64,000 nucleotides of DNA, from positions 37,991 to 101,990 of the forward strand of contig CAAEFE010000022.1 of the NCBI GenBank assembly GCA_900755095.1, in the 5' to 3' direction. Position numbers and translations under genes: made by a program. The stretch is from an uncultured Bacteroides sp. GTDB taxonomy: Bacteria; Bacteroidota; Bacteroidia; Bacteroidales; Bacteroidaceae. Positions 17,011 to 26,765 of the stretch are shown here, one piece after another. The notes beneath the pieces are model-generated. The model was not told the DNA's origin. It saw only the letters and a program-made list of their open reading frames with translations, and ran no database searches. The number at the start of each line of letters is the position of its first letter. The stretch's first letter is position 1.

Positions 17011-19059
17011 ATGAAAACTACTCAACTATTTCGGTTGATAAGTATTATAAACAGCCTGTTCATTATTCCTGCTTGTAGTGCTCAAAACCCTTCTCAAAGT
17101 CTTATAGAAGATATTTTTGAAGATTTATCTGTTAATAATAGTGTTGATAATGCTGTTAATGAACCCAATTGGGAGAATGAACTGGAAGAACTGTCCGTCC
17201 GCCTTCACGAACCTGTAGATTTAAACCGGGCTACCCGTCAACAACTGGAACAATTTCCTTTTCTCAGTGATATTCAGATTGAACATCTGCTAGCCTATAT
17301 ATACGTGCATGGGCAGATGAAAACTCTTTATGAACTTCAGTTGATAGAGGATATGGACAGGCAGACTATTCAGTATCTATTGCCTTTCGTATGTATCAAA
17401 GCTATTAACAATGAGTCGTCTTTTCGGTGGAAAACTATGTTGAAAAGCGCAATGAAGTATGGAAAGAATGAAGTGATAACTCGCATAGATATACCGTTTT
17501 ACAAGCGAAAAGGTTATGAACATACCTATTTGGGACCTTCTGTTTATAACTCTGTTAAGTATGCTTTCCGTTATCGCGACCAGCTCTATGCAGGTTTCGT
17601 TGCGGAGAAGGATGCCGGAGAACCTTTCTTTGCTCTGCACAATCGTCAAGGGTATGATTATTATTCTTTTTATCTCTTACTCAAAGATTGTGGGCGGTTA
17701 AAAACATTGGCTGTTGGTAACTATCGGTTAAGTTTCGGACAGGGATTGGTGATCAGCACGGATTACTTACTGGGAAAGACCGTATATGCTTCTTCTTTCA
17801 ACACCCGCAGCGGAGGAATCAGGAAACATTCTTCTACTGACGAAACTAATTATTTTCGGGGAGCGGCGGCAACCTTAAGCATTACAAAGCAATGGAGTAT
17901 ATCCGGCTTTTACTCACACCGTTCGCTGGACGGTGTGCTGACCGATGGCGAAATAACTTCTATCTACAAAACCGGACTACACCGCAGTCAGAAAGAAGCC
18001 GATAAGAAGAACGTATTCACCATGCAGCTGACTGGTGGAAACATGAGTTATCAACAGAATCGTATCCGGCTGGGTATCACCGGTATTTACTATGTTTTCA
18101 ACCGACCTTATGAACCGCAATTAACAGGTTATTCCCAATACAACATTCATGGAAATCAGTTCTACAATTTAGGAATAGACTATGCTTACCGCTGGCATCG
18201 CTTTTCTTTCCAAGGAGAGACGGCTATGGGAAAACAAGGCAGTGCTACTTTGAACCGTCTTCAGTATTCACCGGTGGAAGGAACTCAGTTGATGATCGTA
18301 CAACGATACTACTCATATAATTATTGGACTATGTTCGCCCATTCTTTTGGAGAAGGAAGTGCGGTTCAAAACGAACAGGGATATTATTTGGGGATGGAAA
18401 CTTCCCCTTTCCGCCATTGGCACATCCTTGCTTCCTTCGATCTGTTTTCTTTCCCGTGGAAGAAATACCGGATCAGTAAACCTTCCCGAGGTATGGACGG
18501 ATTGCTTCAGGCTACGTTTACTCCGCACAGTAATCTGACAATGTACTTGAAATATCGTTATAAACAGAAAGAGCGTGACTTGACAGGTAGCAAAGAAAAC
18601 CTAACGCTTCCTATTTTTCATCACCAACTTCGATATCGTTTGAACTATTTTTATGGAGATGTGTTTAGCTGTCGTACAACTTTAGATTACAACCATTTTC
18701 ATTCTCAAGACAGGGCTGCTAGTAAAGGATATCAAGTTACACAAATGATGTCCTCCCAACTGCCTTGGACCAGGCTGTTTGCTGACGTTCAAGGCAGTTA
18801 TTTTTCTACAGACGACTATGATTCGCGGGTATATGTATCAGAAAAGGGATTGCTTTATACATTTTACACTCCTTCCTTTCAAGGCCGTGGATTTCGCTGT
18901 GCTGTTCGTCTGAGATATGAACCGAATGAACATTGGATGTTTATAACTAAATTCGGAGAAACCGTTTATCTCGACCGGAATGAAATAGGTTCCGGCAATG
19001 ATTTAATCCTTGGAAATAAAAAAGCTGACGTACAAATGCAACTCCGTATTAAGTTTTAA
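17011..19059 (+). CDS. Helix-hairpin-helix-containing secreted/outer-membrane protein
   Basis: A 682-residue protein with a signal peptide (SLFIIPACSAQ; the Cys could also be a lipobox). At about residues 60-125 two helix-hairpin-helix repeats follow the ComEA pattern: PVDLNRATRQQLEQFPFLSD, then MKTLYELQLIEDMDRQTIQ. The rest is rich in alternating aromatic/polar strands (YNLGIDYAYRWHRFSFQGE) and ends in VQMQLRIKF, like an outer-membrane beta-barrel. HhH motifs usually bind DNA non-specifically, so a surface DNA-binding or uptake role is possible but unproven. The start is ATG 17011, not the TTG before it. The acidic N-terminal stretch is encoded by repeated GTTRAT steps. Confidence 0.75.
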   Translation: MKTTQLFRLISIINSLFIIPACSAQNPSQSLIEDIFEDLSVNNSVDNAVNEPNWENELEELSVRLHEPVDLNRATRQQLEQFPFLSDIQIEHLLAYIYVHGQMKTLYELQLIEDMDRQTIQYLLPFVCIKAINNESSFRWKTMLKSAMKYGKNEVITRIDIPFYKRKGYEHTYLGPSVYNSVKYAFRYRDQLYAGFVAEKDAGEPFFALHNRQGYDYYSFYLLLKDCGRLKTLAVGNYRLSFGQGLVISTDYLLGKTVYASSFNTRSGGIRKHSSTDETNYFRGAAATLSITKQWSISGFYSHRSLDGVLTDGEITSIYKTGLHRSQKEADKKNVFTMQLTGGNMSYQQNRIRLGITGIYYVFNRPYEPQLTGYSQYNIHGNQFYNLGIDYAYRWHRFSFQGETAMGKQGSATLNRLQYSPVEGTQLMIVQRYYSYNYWTMFAHSFGEGSAVQNEQGYYLGMETSPFRHWHILASFDLFSFPWKKYRISKPSRGMDGLLQATFTPHSNLTMYLKYRYKQKERDLTGSKENLTLPIFHHQLRYRLNYFYGDVFSCRTTLDYNHFHSQDRAASKGYQVTQMMSSQLPWTRLFADVQGSYFSTDDYDSRVYVSEKGLLYTFYTPSFQGRGFRCAVRLRYEPNEHWMFITKFGETVYLDRNEIGSGNDLILGNKKADVQMQLRIKF

Positions 19060-19061
19060 AG

Positions 19062-19069
19062 TATCTTTG
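19062..19069 (+). promoter_or_regulatory. Candidate -7 box for the radical SAM gene
   Basis: TATCTTTG sits 3 nt after the stop codon of the HhH gene and about 100 bp before ATG 19171. The same octamer is used in front of the HhH gene. Confidence 0.5.
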
Positions 19070-19170
19070 CCTCTGGATATTATGAAATAGTAAATGATAA
19101 AATAATGTGAGTTTGATGTGATAAACGTTCGTATTGATATTGAACTCATATTAAAACAATTAATAAAAAG

Positions 19171-19944
19171 ATGACTATTATTTTTCCTTCACCCATCTTC
19201 GGCCCTGTTCATTCCCGCCGCTTGGGTGTATCTTTGGGAATCAACTTATTGCCGGAAGACGGCAAAGTCTGCTCGTTCGACTGCATTTATTGTGAATGCG
19301 GCTTCAATGCCGACCATCGTCCGAAGAAGCATCTGCCCACTCGTGAAGAAGTGCGCATCGCCCTGAAAGAAAAGCTGAAAGATATGCAGAAGAACGGTCC
19401 CGCCCCTGATGTACTCACATTTGCCGGAAACGGTGAACCGACTGCCCACCCTCATTTTCCGGAAATCATAGAAGATACACTGGCACTTCGTGACCACTAT
19501 TTCCCGAATGCAAAAGTAAGTGTATTGAGCAATTCTACCTTCATTGACCGTCCTGCAGTATTCGATGCATTGAACAAGATAGATAATAATATCCTGAAGC
19601 TGGATACGGTGAACGAAGAATACATTCATCTCCTGGATCGTCCCAACGGGAAATATTCCGTAAGGAAGATCATCGAAAAGATGAAAGAATTCAAAGGAAA
19701 TTGTATTATTCAGACTATGTTTCTGAAAGGTAGTTACCTTGGAAAAGATATGAATAATACATCCGATGAGTTTGTGCTCCCGTGGCTGGAAGCAGTCAAG
19801 GAGATCGCTCCCAGTCAAGTGATGATCTATACGATTGACAGGGAGACTCCCGACCATGACCTGCAGAAAGCCACTCATGAAGAACTGGACCGGATTGTAG
19901 AATTGATAAAGCGAACGGGAATTCCGGCAACAGCGTCCTATTGA
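19171..19944 (+). CDS. Radical SAM protein (COG0731-like Fe-S oxidoreductase)
   Basis: A 257-residue cytoplasmic radical SAM enzyme. The cluster motif CSFDCIYC (CxxxCxxC) lies near residue 31-38, followed by a glycine-rich SAM-binding segment (TFAGNGEPTAHPHFPEI). Residues such as LKLDTVNEEYIHLLDRP match the COG0731 group, which includes wybutosine-type and uncharacterized oxidoreductases. The N-terminal FGPVHSRRLGVSLGINLLP is a strong signature of this group. The reaction is unknown and the gene appears to be a single transcription unit. The following gap (19945-20171) contains AT-rich sequence with no gene or repeat I can support. Confidence 0.87.
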   Translation: MTIIFPSPIFGPVHSRRLGVSLGINLLPEDGKVCSFDCIYCECGFNADHRPKKHLPTREEVRIALKEKLKDMQKNGPAPDVLTFAGNGEPTAHPHFPEIIEDTLALRDHYFPNAKVSVLSNSTFIDRPAVFDALNKIDNNILKLDTVNEEYIHLLDRPNGKYSVRKIIEKMKEFKGNCIIQTMFLKGSYLGKDMNNTSDEFVLPWLEAVKEIAPSQVMIYTIDRETPDHDLQKATHEELDRIVELIKRTGIPATASY

Positions 19945-20171
19945 TGGATAAGTGAATTATGCTATTTGTTGTACAAGATATCGGATTAGATTTAAAAAAT
20001 AAGGTGACACGCTATTGACCTCCGCTTATCCCTATGGGATTTGTGAATAAATAATAATAAAACAGCTTCTGATTTAGGGTAACCCAAAGATGAAGTGTAT
20101 TTATTACCAAACGAGTAATTTTACAATCTGACATTAACAGTCTTAATTTCTAATACCAAATAAATAAAAAC

Positions 20172-23100
20172 ATGAAAAAAGAAACCCCCATCTCTTTACG
20201 ACATCTCAGGCGTATTACCGCCATTTTATTCTTATGTCCGATTTCCCTTTCTTCCATACAGGCATCCGCAGCATCGGATCAGAGTGACGTTTCTTCGGCA
20301 TCCGTCCATCAGGAACAGACTTTGGGAATCCTTCGTGCAGAAAAAATAAACCCGACGACGGTTGATGTACTGTTTGCGAACCAGCAACGGATGACTATCG
20401 ACTTTTACGGAGAGAATATTTTCCGTGTCTTTCAGGACAATTCCGGAGGCATTATCCGTGACCCCGAAGCGAAACCTGAAGCACAGATACTTGTAGACCA
20501 GCCTCGACGCAAGGTTTCCGGACTGTCAGTGGACGAGAAAGAGGGTTATATAACCCTCACTACCGCCCAAGTACGGATTGAACTGAATAAGCAGACCGGA
20601 CTGATGAAAGTCTTTAATCCATTGACCGGCAAATGTGTGATCGAAGAAGTCGCTCCGGTGGTATTCGGTCCTAAAGAAGTGACCGTAACCTTGAAGGAGA
20701 ATCCCGAAGAATACTTCTACGGAGGCGGTGTGCAAAACGGACGTTTTTCTCATAAAGGCAAAGTCATTGCCATCGAAAATCAGAATAGCTGGACGGATGG
20801 CGGAGTGGCCTCCCCTGCCCCTTTCTACTGGTCTACCAATGGTTACGGAATGATGTGGTACACTTTCCGGAAAGGTGAATACGACTTTGGAGCAACAGAG
20901 AAAAACACAGTGAAACTGTCTCACAATTCTTCTTACCTTGATATTTTCTATATGGTCAACGACGGAGCCGTTTCCCTGTTGAATGATTTCTATCAGTTGA
21001 CGGGAAACCCCGTTTTGTTGCCCAAATTCGGTTTTTACGAAGGACATCTCAATGCCTACAACCGTGACTACTGGAAGGAAGACGAGAAAGGAATCCTCTT
21101 TGAAGACGGAAAGCGATATAAAGAAAGCCAGAAAGACAATGGCGGCATCAAGGAGTCTCTGAATGGCGAAAAGAACAATTATCAGTTCTCGGCACGTGCC
21201 GTTATCGACCGTTACAAGAATCATGATATGCCTCTCGGATGGTTACTGCCGAACGACGGTTACGGAGCCGGATACGGACAGACGGAAACGTTGGACGGCA
21301 ACATCGCCAATCTGAAAAGTCTGGGAGAATATGCCCGCAAGAACGGAGTGGAAATAGGACTCTGGACACAGTCGGACCTGCACCCGAAGGAAGGTGTAAG
21401 CGCCTTATTGCAACGTGACATCGTGAAAGAAGTCCGTGATGCCGGTGTGCGTGTACTCAAAACTGACGTGGCATGGGTAGGAGCCGGCTATTCCTTCGGA
21501 TTGAACGGAGTGGCGGACGTAGGACATATTATGCCTTATTATGGCAATGATGCCCGTCCCTTTATCATTTCACTGGACGGCTGGGCAGGCACACAACGCT
21601 ATGCCGGCATCTGGTCGGGCGACCAGACCGGAGGCGAATGGGAATATATCCGTTTTCATATCCCTACTTATATAGGTTCCGGTCTGTCCGGCCAGCCGAA
21701 TATCTGCTCGGATATGGACGGTATCTTCGGTGGAAAGAATGCGGCAGTCAATATACGTGATTTCCAATGGAAAACATTTACCCCCATGCAGTTGAATATG
21801 GATGGCTGGGGCGCCAACGAAAAGTACCCCCATGCTTTAGGCGAACCAGCTACATCCATTAACCGTATGTATCTCAAACTGAAATCGGAACTGATGCCTT
21901 ACACGTATAGCTTTGCCCGTGAAGCGGTGGATGGTATGCCTCTCATCCGTGCCATGTTCCTCGACTATCCGAATGAATATACCTACGGAACGGCTACCCG
22001 CTACCAATATATGTATGGTACCGACTTTCTCGTAGCCCCTGTCTATCAGAATACGAAAGCTGATAAAGAAGGCAATGATATCCGCAATGGAATTTATCTG
22101 CCCGAAGGCACTTGGATAGATTATTTCAGCGGAGAGAAATACGAAGGCAACCGTATTCTCAGCAACTTCGATACTCCGGTCTGGAAGTTACCCGTATTCG
22201 TAAAGAACGGCGCTATTATTCCGATGACACAACCTAACAATAATGTCAGCGAAATAGACCCCTCACTTCGCATCTATGAATTTTATCCGAACCGCCATAC
22301 TGCAACCGTAGAATATGACGATGACGGTGTGACGGAAGCCTACCGTCAGGAGAAATCGGTATCTACCCTGATCGAATCGAACGTAGACGCAAAGAACCGT
22401 GTGACTATCACCATTCATCCCACAGCCGGAAGTTTCGACGGTTTTGTAAAAGATAAAAAGACGGAACTGCGCATCAACGTCACGGAGAAACCGAAGAAAC
22501 TGACTGCAAGAATCAACAACAAGAAAGTAAAACTGACGGAAGTAAGCACGGCAGCGGAACTTCTGAATGGAGAAAACGTATTCTGGTACGAAGAAACCCC
22601 CAATCTGAATAAGTTTGCAACCAAAGGAAGTGAATTTGAGAAAGTGGTTATCACAAAGAATCCGCTGTTGCACATCAAACTGGGCAGCACCGACATCACC
22701 GCCAATCGTATCGAGCTGGACGTGGAAGGTTTCCGCTTTGAGCCGGCCGACCGGAACTTGGTAAGCAACGGAACCCTGTCTGCACCGCAAAACGCTCAGG
22801 TAAGCGAGCAGAACAGAGAAGCATATACCCTGCAACCGACTTGGGACAAAGTACCCAATGCCGATTACTATGAGATTGAATTTGACGGAATGCTTTATAC
22901 GACTATCCGGGATACTCACTTACTGTTTGAAGATCTGAAAGCGGATACTCCTTACGCATTCAAAGTGCGTGCTGTCAACAAAGACGGTGTGTCCGAATGG
23001 GCAGAGATTCAGGTGAAAACGAAGACTAATCCGCTGGAATTTGCTATTCGTGGCATTGAAGGCGAATCGACTGCCGCATCGCAGGGAGGATTCGGTGTAG

Positions 23101-24056
23101 ACCGATTGTTCAACTTCTCCGAATCGGGAGATACATGGCACACGAAGTATAACGTTAACTCCATACCATTAGATTTGATTATCGACCTCAAAACAGTTAA
23201 CCAACTGGATAAGTTCCATTATCTACCCCGTGCGGATGCCGGCAACGGTACACTGCTGAAAGGAACAGTATCCTACAGTATGGACAAAGAAAACTGGACG
23301 GAAGCCGGAGCATTCGAATGGCAGCGGGACGGTGATGTAAAAGTATTCACTTTCACAGAGCGTCCAAATGCACGTTACATCAAACTGAACGTTACGGCAG
23401 GTGTAGGAAACTATGGTTCAGGTCGTGAAATCTACGTATTCAAAGTACCGGGAACGGCAAGTTACCTGCAAGGCGACATCAACAATGATGGCAAGATCGA
23501 CCGCAATGACCTGACTTCTTATATGAACTATACCGGATTGCGTCGTGGTGATTCAGACTTTGAAGGTTATATCAGCAAAGGCGATATCAACATGAATGAC
23601 TTGATAGATGCTTATGATATTTCTGTCGTAGCCACTCAGCTCGACGGCGGTGTCGACAGGAAAGCTACGGAGAAAGTATCCGGCTCTCTGTCTATCAGCA
23701 CTCCGAAGAAGCAGTACCAGAAGGACGAAATCGTTGAAATCCGTGTGAAAGGTAATGATCTGCGTTCGGTTAATGCACTTAGCTTTGCTTTGCCTTATGA
23801 TCAGAGCGACTATGAATTTGTAGGTGTGGAACCGCTGAATATGAAAGCAATGGAAAATCTGACTTATGACCGCCTGCATACGAATGGTGTGAAATCTCTC
23901 TATCCTACTTTCGTCAATATGGGAAAACAGGAGGCTTTGGAAGGTTCGGAAGAACTCTTTATTCTGAAATTGAAAGCGAAACGTAAAGTGAAGTTTGATC
24001 TGAATCTGAAAGACGGAATATTGGTTGATAAGCAACTGAGGATGCATTCATTCTAA
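20172..24056 (+). CDS. Large multidomain GH31 glycosidase with FN3, discoidin, dockerin-like and cohesin-like modules
   Basis: A 1294-residue secreted enzyme (signal peptide about 1-34, SIQASAA). Order: N-terminal beta-sandwich (about 50-280), GH31 TIM barrel (about 290-640) with likely nucleophile Asp432 in LKTDVAWVG and acid/base Asp484 in GIWSGDQTGGEW, beta domains to about 870, fibronectin III (about 885-952), discoidin/F5-8C (about 955-1092), dockerin-like calcium repeats (about 1100-1160, GDINNDGKIDRND and GDINMNDLIDAYD), and a cohesin-like C-terminal domain (about 1170-1290). GH31 covers alpha-glucosidase, alpha-xylosidase, alpha-galactosidase and, in one gut subfamily, alpha-N-acetylgalactosaminidase. 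The SGLSGQPN and SDMDGIFGG segments recall the last of these, but that is a hypothesis. It has no SusCD partner next to it. Confidence 0.88.
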   Translation: MKKETPISLRHLRRITAILFLCPISLSSIQASAASDQSDVSSASVHQEQTLGILRAEKINPTTVDVLFANQQRMTIDFYGENIFRVFQDNSGGIIRDPEAKPEAQILVDQPRRKVSGLSVDEKEGYITLTTAQVRIELNKQTGLMKVFNPLTGKCVIEEVAPVVFGPKEVTVTLKENPEEYFYGGGVQNGRFSHKGKVIAIENQNSWTDGGVASPAPFYWSTNGYGMMWYTFRKGEYDFGATEKNTVKLSHNSSYLDIFYMVNDGAVSLLNDFYQLTGNPVLLPKFGFYEGHLNAYNRDYWKEDEKGILFEDGKRYKESQKDNGGIKESLNGEKNNYQFSARAVIDRYKNHDMPLGWLLPNDGYGAGYGQTETLDGNIANLKSLGEYARKNGVEIGLWTQSDLHPKEGVSALLQRDIVKEVRDAGVRVLKTDVAWVGAGYSFGLNGVADVGHIMPYYGNDARPFIISLDGWAGTQRYAGIWSGDQTGGEWEYIRFHIPTYIGSGLSGQPNICSDMDGIFGGKNAAVNIRDFQWKTFTPMQLNMDGWGANEKYPHALGEPATSINRMYLKLKSELMPYTYSFAREAVDGMPLIRAMFLDYPNEYTYGTATRYQYMYGTDFLVAPVYQNTKADKEGNDIRNGIYLPEGTWIDYFSGEKYEGNRILSNFDTPVWKLPVFVKNGAIIPMTQPNNNVSEIDPSLRIYEFYPNRHTATVEYDDDGVTEAYRQEKSVSTLIESNVDAKNRVTITIHPTAGSFDGFVKDKKTELRINVTEKPKKLTARINNKKVKLTEVSTAAELLNGENVFWYEETPNLNKFATKGSEFEKVVITKNPLLHIKLGSTDITANRIELDVEGFRFEPADRNLVSNGTLSAPQNAQVSEQNREAYTLQPTWDKVPNADYYEIEFDGMLYTTIRDTHLLFEDLKADTPYAFKVRAVNKDGVSEWAEIQVKTKTNPLEFAIRGIEGESTAASQGGFGVDRLFNFSESGDTWHTKYNVNSIPLDLIIDLKTVNQLDKFHYLPRADAGNGTLLKGTVSYSMDKENWTEAGAFEWQRDGDVKVFTFTERPNARYIKLNVTAGVGNYGSGREIYVFKVPGTASYLQGDINNDGKIDRNDLTSYMNYTGLRRGDSDFEGYISKGDINMNDLIDAYDISVVATQLDGGVDRKATEKVSGSLSISTPKKQYQKDEIVEIRVKGNDLRSVNALSFALPYDQSDYEFVGVEPLNMKAMENLTYDRLHTNGVKSLYPTFVNMGKQEALEGSEELFILKLKAKRKVKFDLNLKDGILVDKQLRMHSF

Positions 24057-24087
24057 ATGTATTTCGTGTAAATCATTGATATATAAC

Positions 24088-24126
24088 AAAAGAGGATGCC
24101 TGTGGGGAACTATTGGCATCCTCTTT
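24088..24126 (+). terminator. Rho-independent-type terminator after the GH31 gene
   Basis: A 12-bp stem (AAAGAGGATGCC / GGCATCCTCTTT) with a 14-nt loop starts about 32 bp after the GH31 stop and is followed by GCTTT. It separates the GH31 gene from the next gene on the same strand. Confidence 0.8.
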
Positions 24127-24266
24127 GCTTTAAGAGCTATTTTATTTGGACGTTATAAATATACGTATAATAGATAGACTTTCAGATTAATTTTATACAT
24201 TTACCAATGTGTGCGAAGGAGTGAGCGTATAGGAGTTAAAGATAATCATCACAAACAAATAATAGA

Positions 24267-25028
24267 ATGAAAGCAAATTTATTATTACTCATACTTATAA
24301 TCGGATTTAATAGTAGCTTGGTAGCTCAAACTTCTCAAGTAATAACGGACTCTGTAACGATCAATGGGCGTGTGACCGATTATGATAATCATCCGCTGGA
24401 CAATGTTTCCGTCAGTTGGGCACGTCCGGACTTCAGTGAGGTATCGGTAACGCTGACAGACAAAAATGGAAATTACAGCATACGCATCCCCAAGGGAAAA
24501 TATCATTCGATGGGTGCATTGAATATGGATGAATACATCATCGCCAATTCTACCCTACCGGAGAAGGATCAACGACTGGAATTTTGGGGATGGGATTTTA
24601 TCGCCGATCGCGACACAACGCTCAACATACAATATCATCGTATGGAAGCCTATGGACTGCGTGCTTTCAGAATCCCGGGTGCAACACCTGCTTATCAGGT
24701 GTATGTCCGTCCTATGAGTCTGACACGTACGCAGGCATGGATGAAAGCCGGAAAGCCTAAAGAAGCAATTCTGGCCCCTGAGCCGGAACAGTTGAAAGCT
24801 GTTGTCTGGATCAACGGTGAAAAAGTTCCTATACTCATGAAGCAAGAGATAAAAGAATATTTCGCTCCTGACGAGTGGGGAAATGCCTATCTGTTGACAG
24901 TCGATATGCCTAAAAACAGGAATAATACTTTGCCTTATTATGTGTTTAAGGTAGAACTGACAGATTTGGAGAACGGGGATAGAGGAGAAGCTATTTATTA
25001 TATGGAAAAGGAGACTTACGTCAGATAG
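24267..25028 (+). CDS. Secreted protein with a carboxypeptidase-regulatory-like domain
   Basis: A 253-residue exported protein (signal peptide about 1-21, NSSLVAQTS). Residues about 28-90 form a carboxypeptidase-D regulatory-like (transthyretin-type) beta-sandwich (ITDSVTINGRVTDYDNHPLD, DKNGNYSIRIPKG), followed by an uncharacterized C-terminal region with several Trp and Tyr (EFWGWDFIADRD). No catalytic motif is seen. It lies between the GH31 gene and the convergent esterase, so a role in carbohydrate binding is possible, but nothing in the sequence shows it. Confidence 0.7.
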   Translation: MKANLLLLILIIGFNSSLVAQTSQVITDSVTINGRVTDYDNHPLDNVSVSWARPDFSEVSVTLTDKNGNYSIRIPKGKYHSMGALNMDEYIIANSTLPEKDQRLEFWGWDFIADRDTTLNIQYHRMEAYGLRAFRIPGATPAYQVYVRPMSLTRTQAWMKAGKPKEAILAPEPEQLKAVVWINGEKVPILMKQEIKEYFAPDEWGNAYLLTVDMPKNRNNTLPYYVFKVELTDLENGDRGEAIYYMEKETYVR

Positions 25029-25045
25029 AATTTATTAGTTACATA

Positions 25046-25133
25046 CAGGAGCTATATGCCCAACATATTGGATATATAGCTCCTGCGCGTTGGATATATA
25101 GCTCCTGTACGCAGGACATATATACCCTGCACA
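25046..25133. repeat. 22-bp periodic intergenic array (ATATAGCTCCTG class)
   Basis: Four blocks start at 25046, 25068, 25090 and 25112, exactly 22 bp apart, each with an 18-nt unit plus a 4-nt spacer (CATA, CGCG, TACG, CACA). Blocks 2 and 3 share an identical unit, TTGGATATATAGCTCCTG. Block 1 is the same unit flipped in register (15-16 of 18 positions), and block 4 is a diverged copy starting CAGGACATATATACCCTG. The array fills the gap between the convergent 24267 gene and the esterase, and could form several alternative hairpins in RNA. Confidence 0.9.
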
Positions 25134-25149
25134 CAGGCTAATCAGGCTC

Positions 25150-26583
25150 TTACTTTACATCATCCCATGTATCCGTCCGGAACGGGAAAGCAGCGATCCC
25201 CAATGTATTGCGTAAAGTGATGTTTCCTACATAATTACGGAAAGCATACCGTACGGCTACCGGTTGGGCGACCTGATCGCTCCATACTTCCACATTTCTT
25301 GTGCGACCTGCAATCCGTGCTTTTGCCGGATAGAACTTCTTGTCGGCTCCTGCTATTTCGAAACCTTCCAATTCACAGTTGCCCGGTGCCAGTCCGGAAG
25401 GGGCATTGTCGAGTGTGACGATCGCTTTGTTCTTTGAATATTCCACCTTTGTCATCATCGGTCCGGTAGATGGGAATTTATGGAGACCGTATGTTTTAGT
25501 CAGTGCGAGATTGGCCAGCCGGAGTCCTACTACATTTTTCTGAGGGGGATGAATGCAGAACTCGTCGCCGACATCTATCGTAGGAATCATTCCGGAGTTG
25601 GGGATTGTCTGTAATGCTTTCATTTGTGCTTCCTGCAATAAGGCGGAATTTATATTCCGGCTGTTTCCGTATTTGTGCGGAGCAATCTGGACATAATAAA
25701 AAGGCATATCCGGTGTTTCCCATACATTTCTCCAGAGCTGCACCATCGCAGTCATCATCGGAGCATAGATCTGATAGTTGAATAGATTCGACTCTCCCTG
25801 ATACCATAGAAATCCGCGTGCCGTATAGTTTTTCACAGGCAGTAACATGATATTATACAGACATTGCAGCCGGCTGTTCGTATCTAACTTTGGATTTTTG
25901 GCGGCTTCTATATTTGCGCCTTTCACGGAGGCGAGCGTTTCTTCTGTCATCCATGCCTCGATTCGTGAACCTCCCCAACTGTTGATGACCAGTCCTACGG
26001 GGAGATGAAGCGTTTCCGTCAGTTGTCGGGCAAAGAAGTAACCTGCGGCACTGCAATCCATAGTGGTTTCGGGCGAAGAAACTTCCCATTTCGCTCCTTC
26101 AAAGTCTGTCCGTTCTTTCACTCCTTTGGTTCGGGGGACAGTGATAAAACGGATACGGTCGCGGTAGTTGCCTGCGTTCAGAAGAGTTTCCAGCGAATGG
26201 TCGATGGGTTGTCCCATGTTTCCTTTCATGGTCATTTCCATGTTAGACTGACCGGAGCATATCCATACCTCTCCTATTAATATATCCGATAGCGTGACCC
26301 GGATCCCGTCACTGATGGTAATAGAATAAGGAGTAAAACTCCCGGCAGGAGTATCCACTTTGACCAGCCAGGCTCCCTCATCGTCTGTCGATACCTTATA
26401 AGTACGGTTATTCCAAGAGGTGGTGACAGTCACCTTTTTGCCGTCTGCCCATCCCCACAGCTTAACGGAACTGTTTTGTTGGAGTACCATATGATCTCCC
26501 ATCATGGCAGGGAGCTTTACTTTGCCTTGTGCAAGCGAGAAAAATAGAAGCGAGATTGTAAAAATCAGAAAATGTTTTTTCAT
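25150..26583 (-). CDS. Sialate O-acetylesterase family protein
   Basis: A 477-residue periplasmic SGNH-type esterase that removes O-acetyl groups from sialic acids or other acetylated sugars. The signal peptide ends near SLAQG. An N-terminal beta domain (about 20-105, MMGDHMVLQQNSSVKLWGWA) precedes the catalytic region: GQSNME with Ser113, WYQGESN near residue 260, and DVGDEFCIHPP with Asp340 and His345. This matches the sialate 9-O-acetylesterase family found in Bacteroides sialic-acid and host-glycan loci. It lies downstream of, and co-oriented with, the HTCS but has its own likely promoter, so it may belong to the PUL 2 regulon. Confidence 0.88.
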   Translation of the reverse strand: MKKHFLIFTISLLFFSLAQGKVKLPAMMGDHMVLQQNSSVKLWGWADGKKVTVTTSWNNRTYKVSTDDEGAWLVKVDTPAGSFTPYSITISDGIRVTLSDILIGEVWICSGQSNMEMTMKGNMGQPIDHSLETLLNAGNYRDRIRFITVPRTKGVKERTDFEGAKWEVSSPETTMDCSAAGYFFARQLTETLHLPVGLVINSWGGSRIEAWMTEETLASVKGANIEAAKNPKLDTNSRLQCLYNIMLLPVKNYTARGFLWYQGESNLFNYQIYAPMMTAMVQLWRNVWETPDMPFYYVQIAPHKYGNSRNINSALLQEAQMKALQTIPNSGMIPTIDVGDEFCIHPPQKNVVGLRLANLALTKTYGLHKFPSTGPMMTKVEYSKNKAIVTLDNAPSGLAPGNCELEGFEIAGADKKFYPAKARIAGRTRNVEVWSDQVAQPVAVRYAFRNYVGNITLRNTLGIAAFPFRTDTWDDVK

Positions 26584-26634
26584 ACTATTGTTTTATTAAT
26601 TAGGATTTGACAAATACTTCACTTAGGTATAGGG

Positions 26635-26642
26635 CAAAATTA
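26635..26642 (-). promoter_or_regulatory. Candidate -7 box for the esterase gene
   Basis: Minus-strand TAATTTTG, a TAnnTTTG match, lies 52 bp upstream of the esterase start, in the 182-bp gap after the HTCS gene. Confidence 0.5.
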
Positions 26643-26765
26643 CAACCTAATTTAAATATGGAATAATACTATTTAGTCATTCTCTGACAGATTTTGGTCG
26701 ATTTACTCTAACTTCGCTTTCTCCTTTTGTTTTTTGATAAATATTGTCTTCAGATTATGATGATA

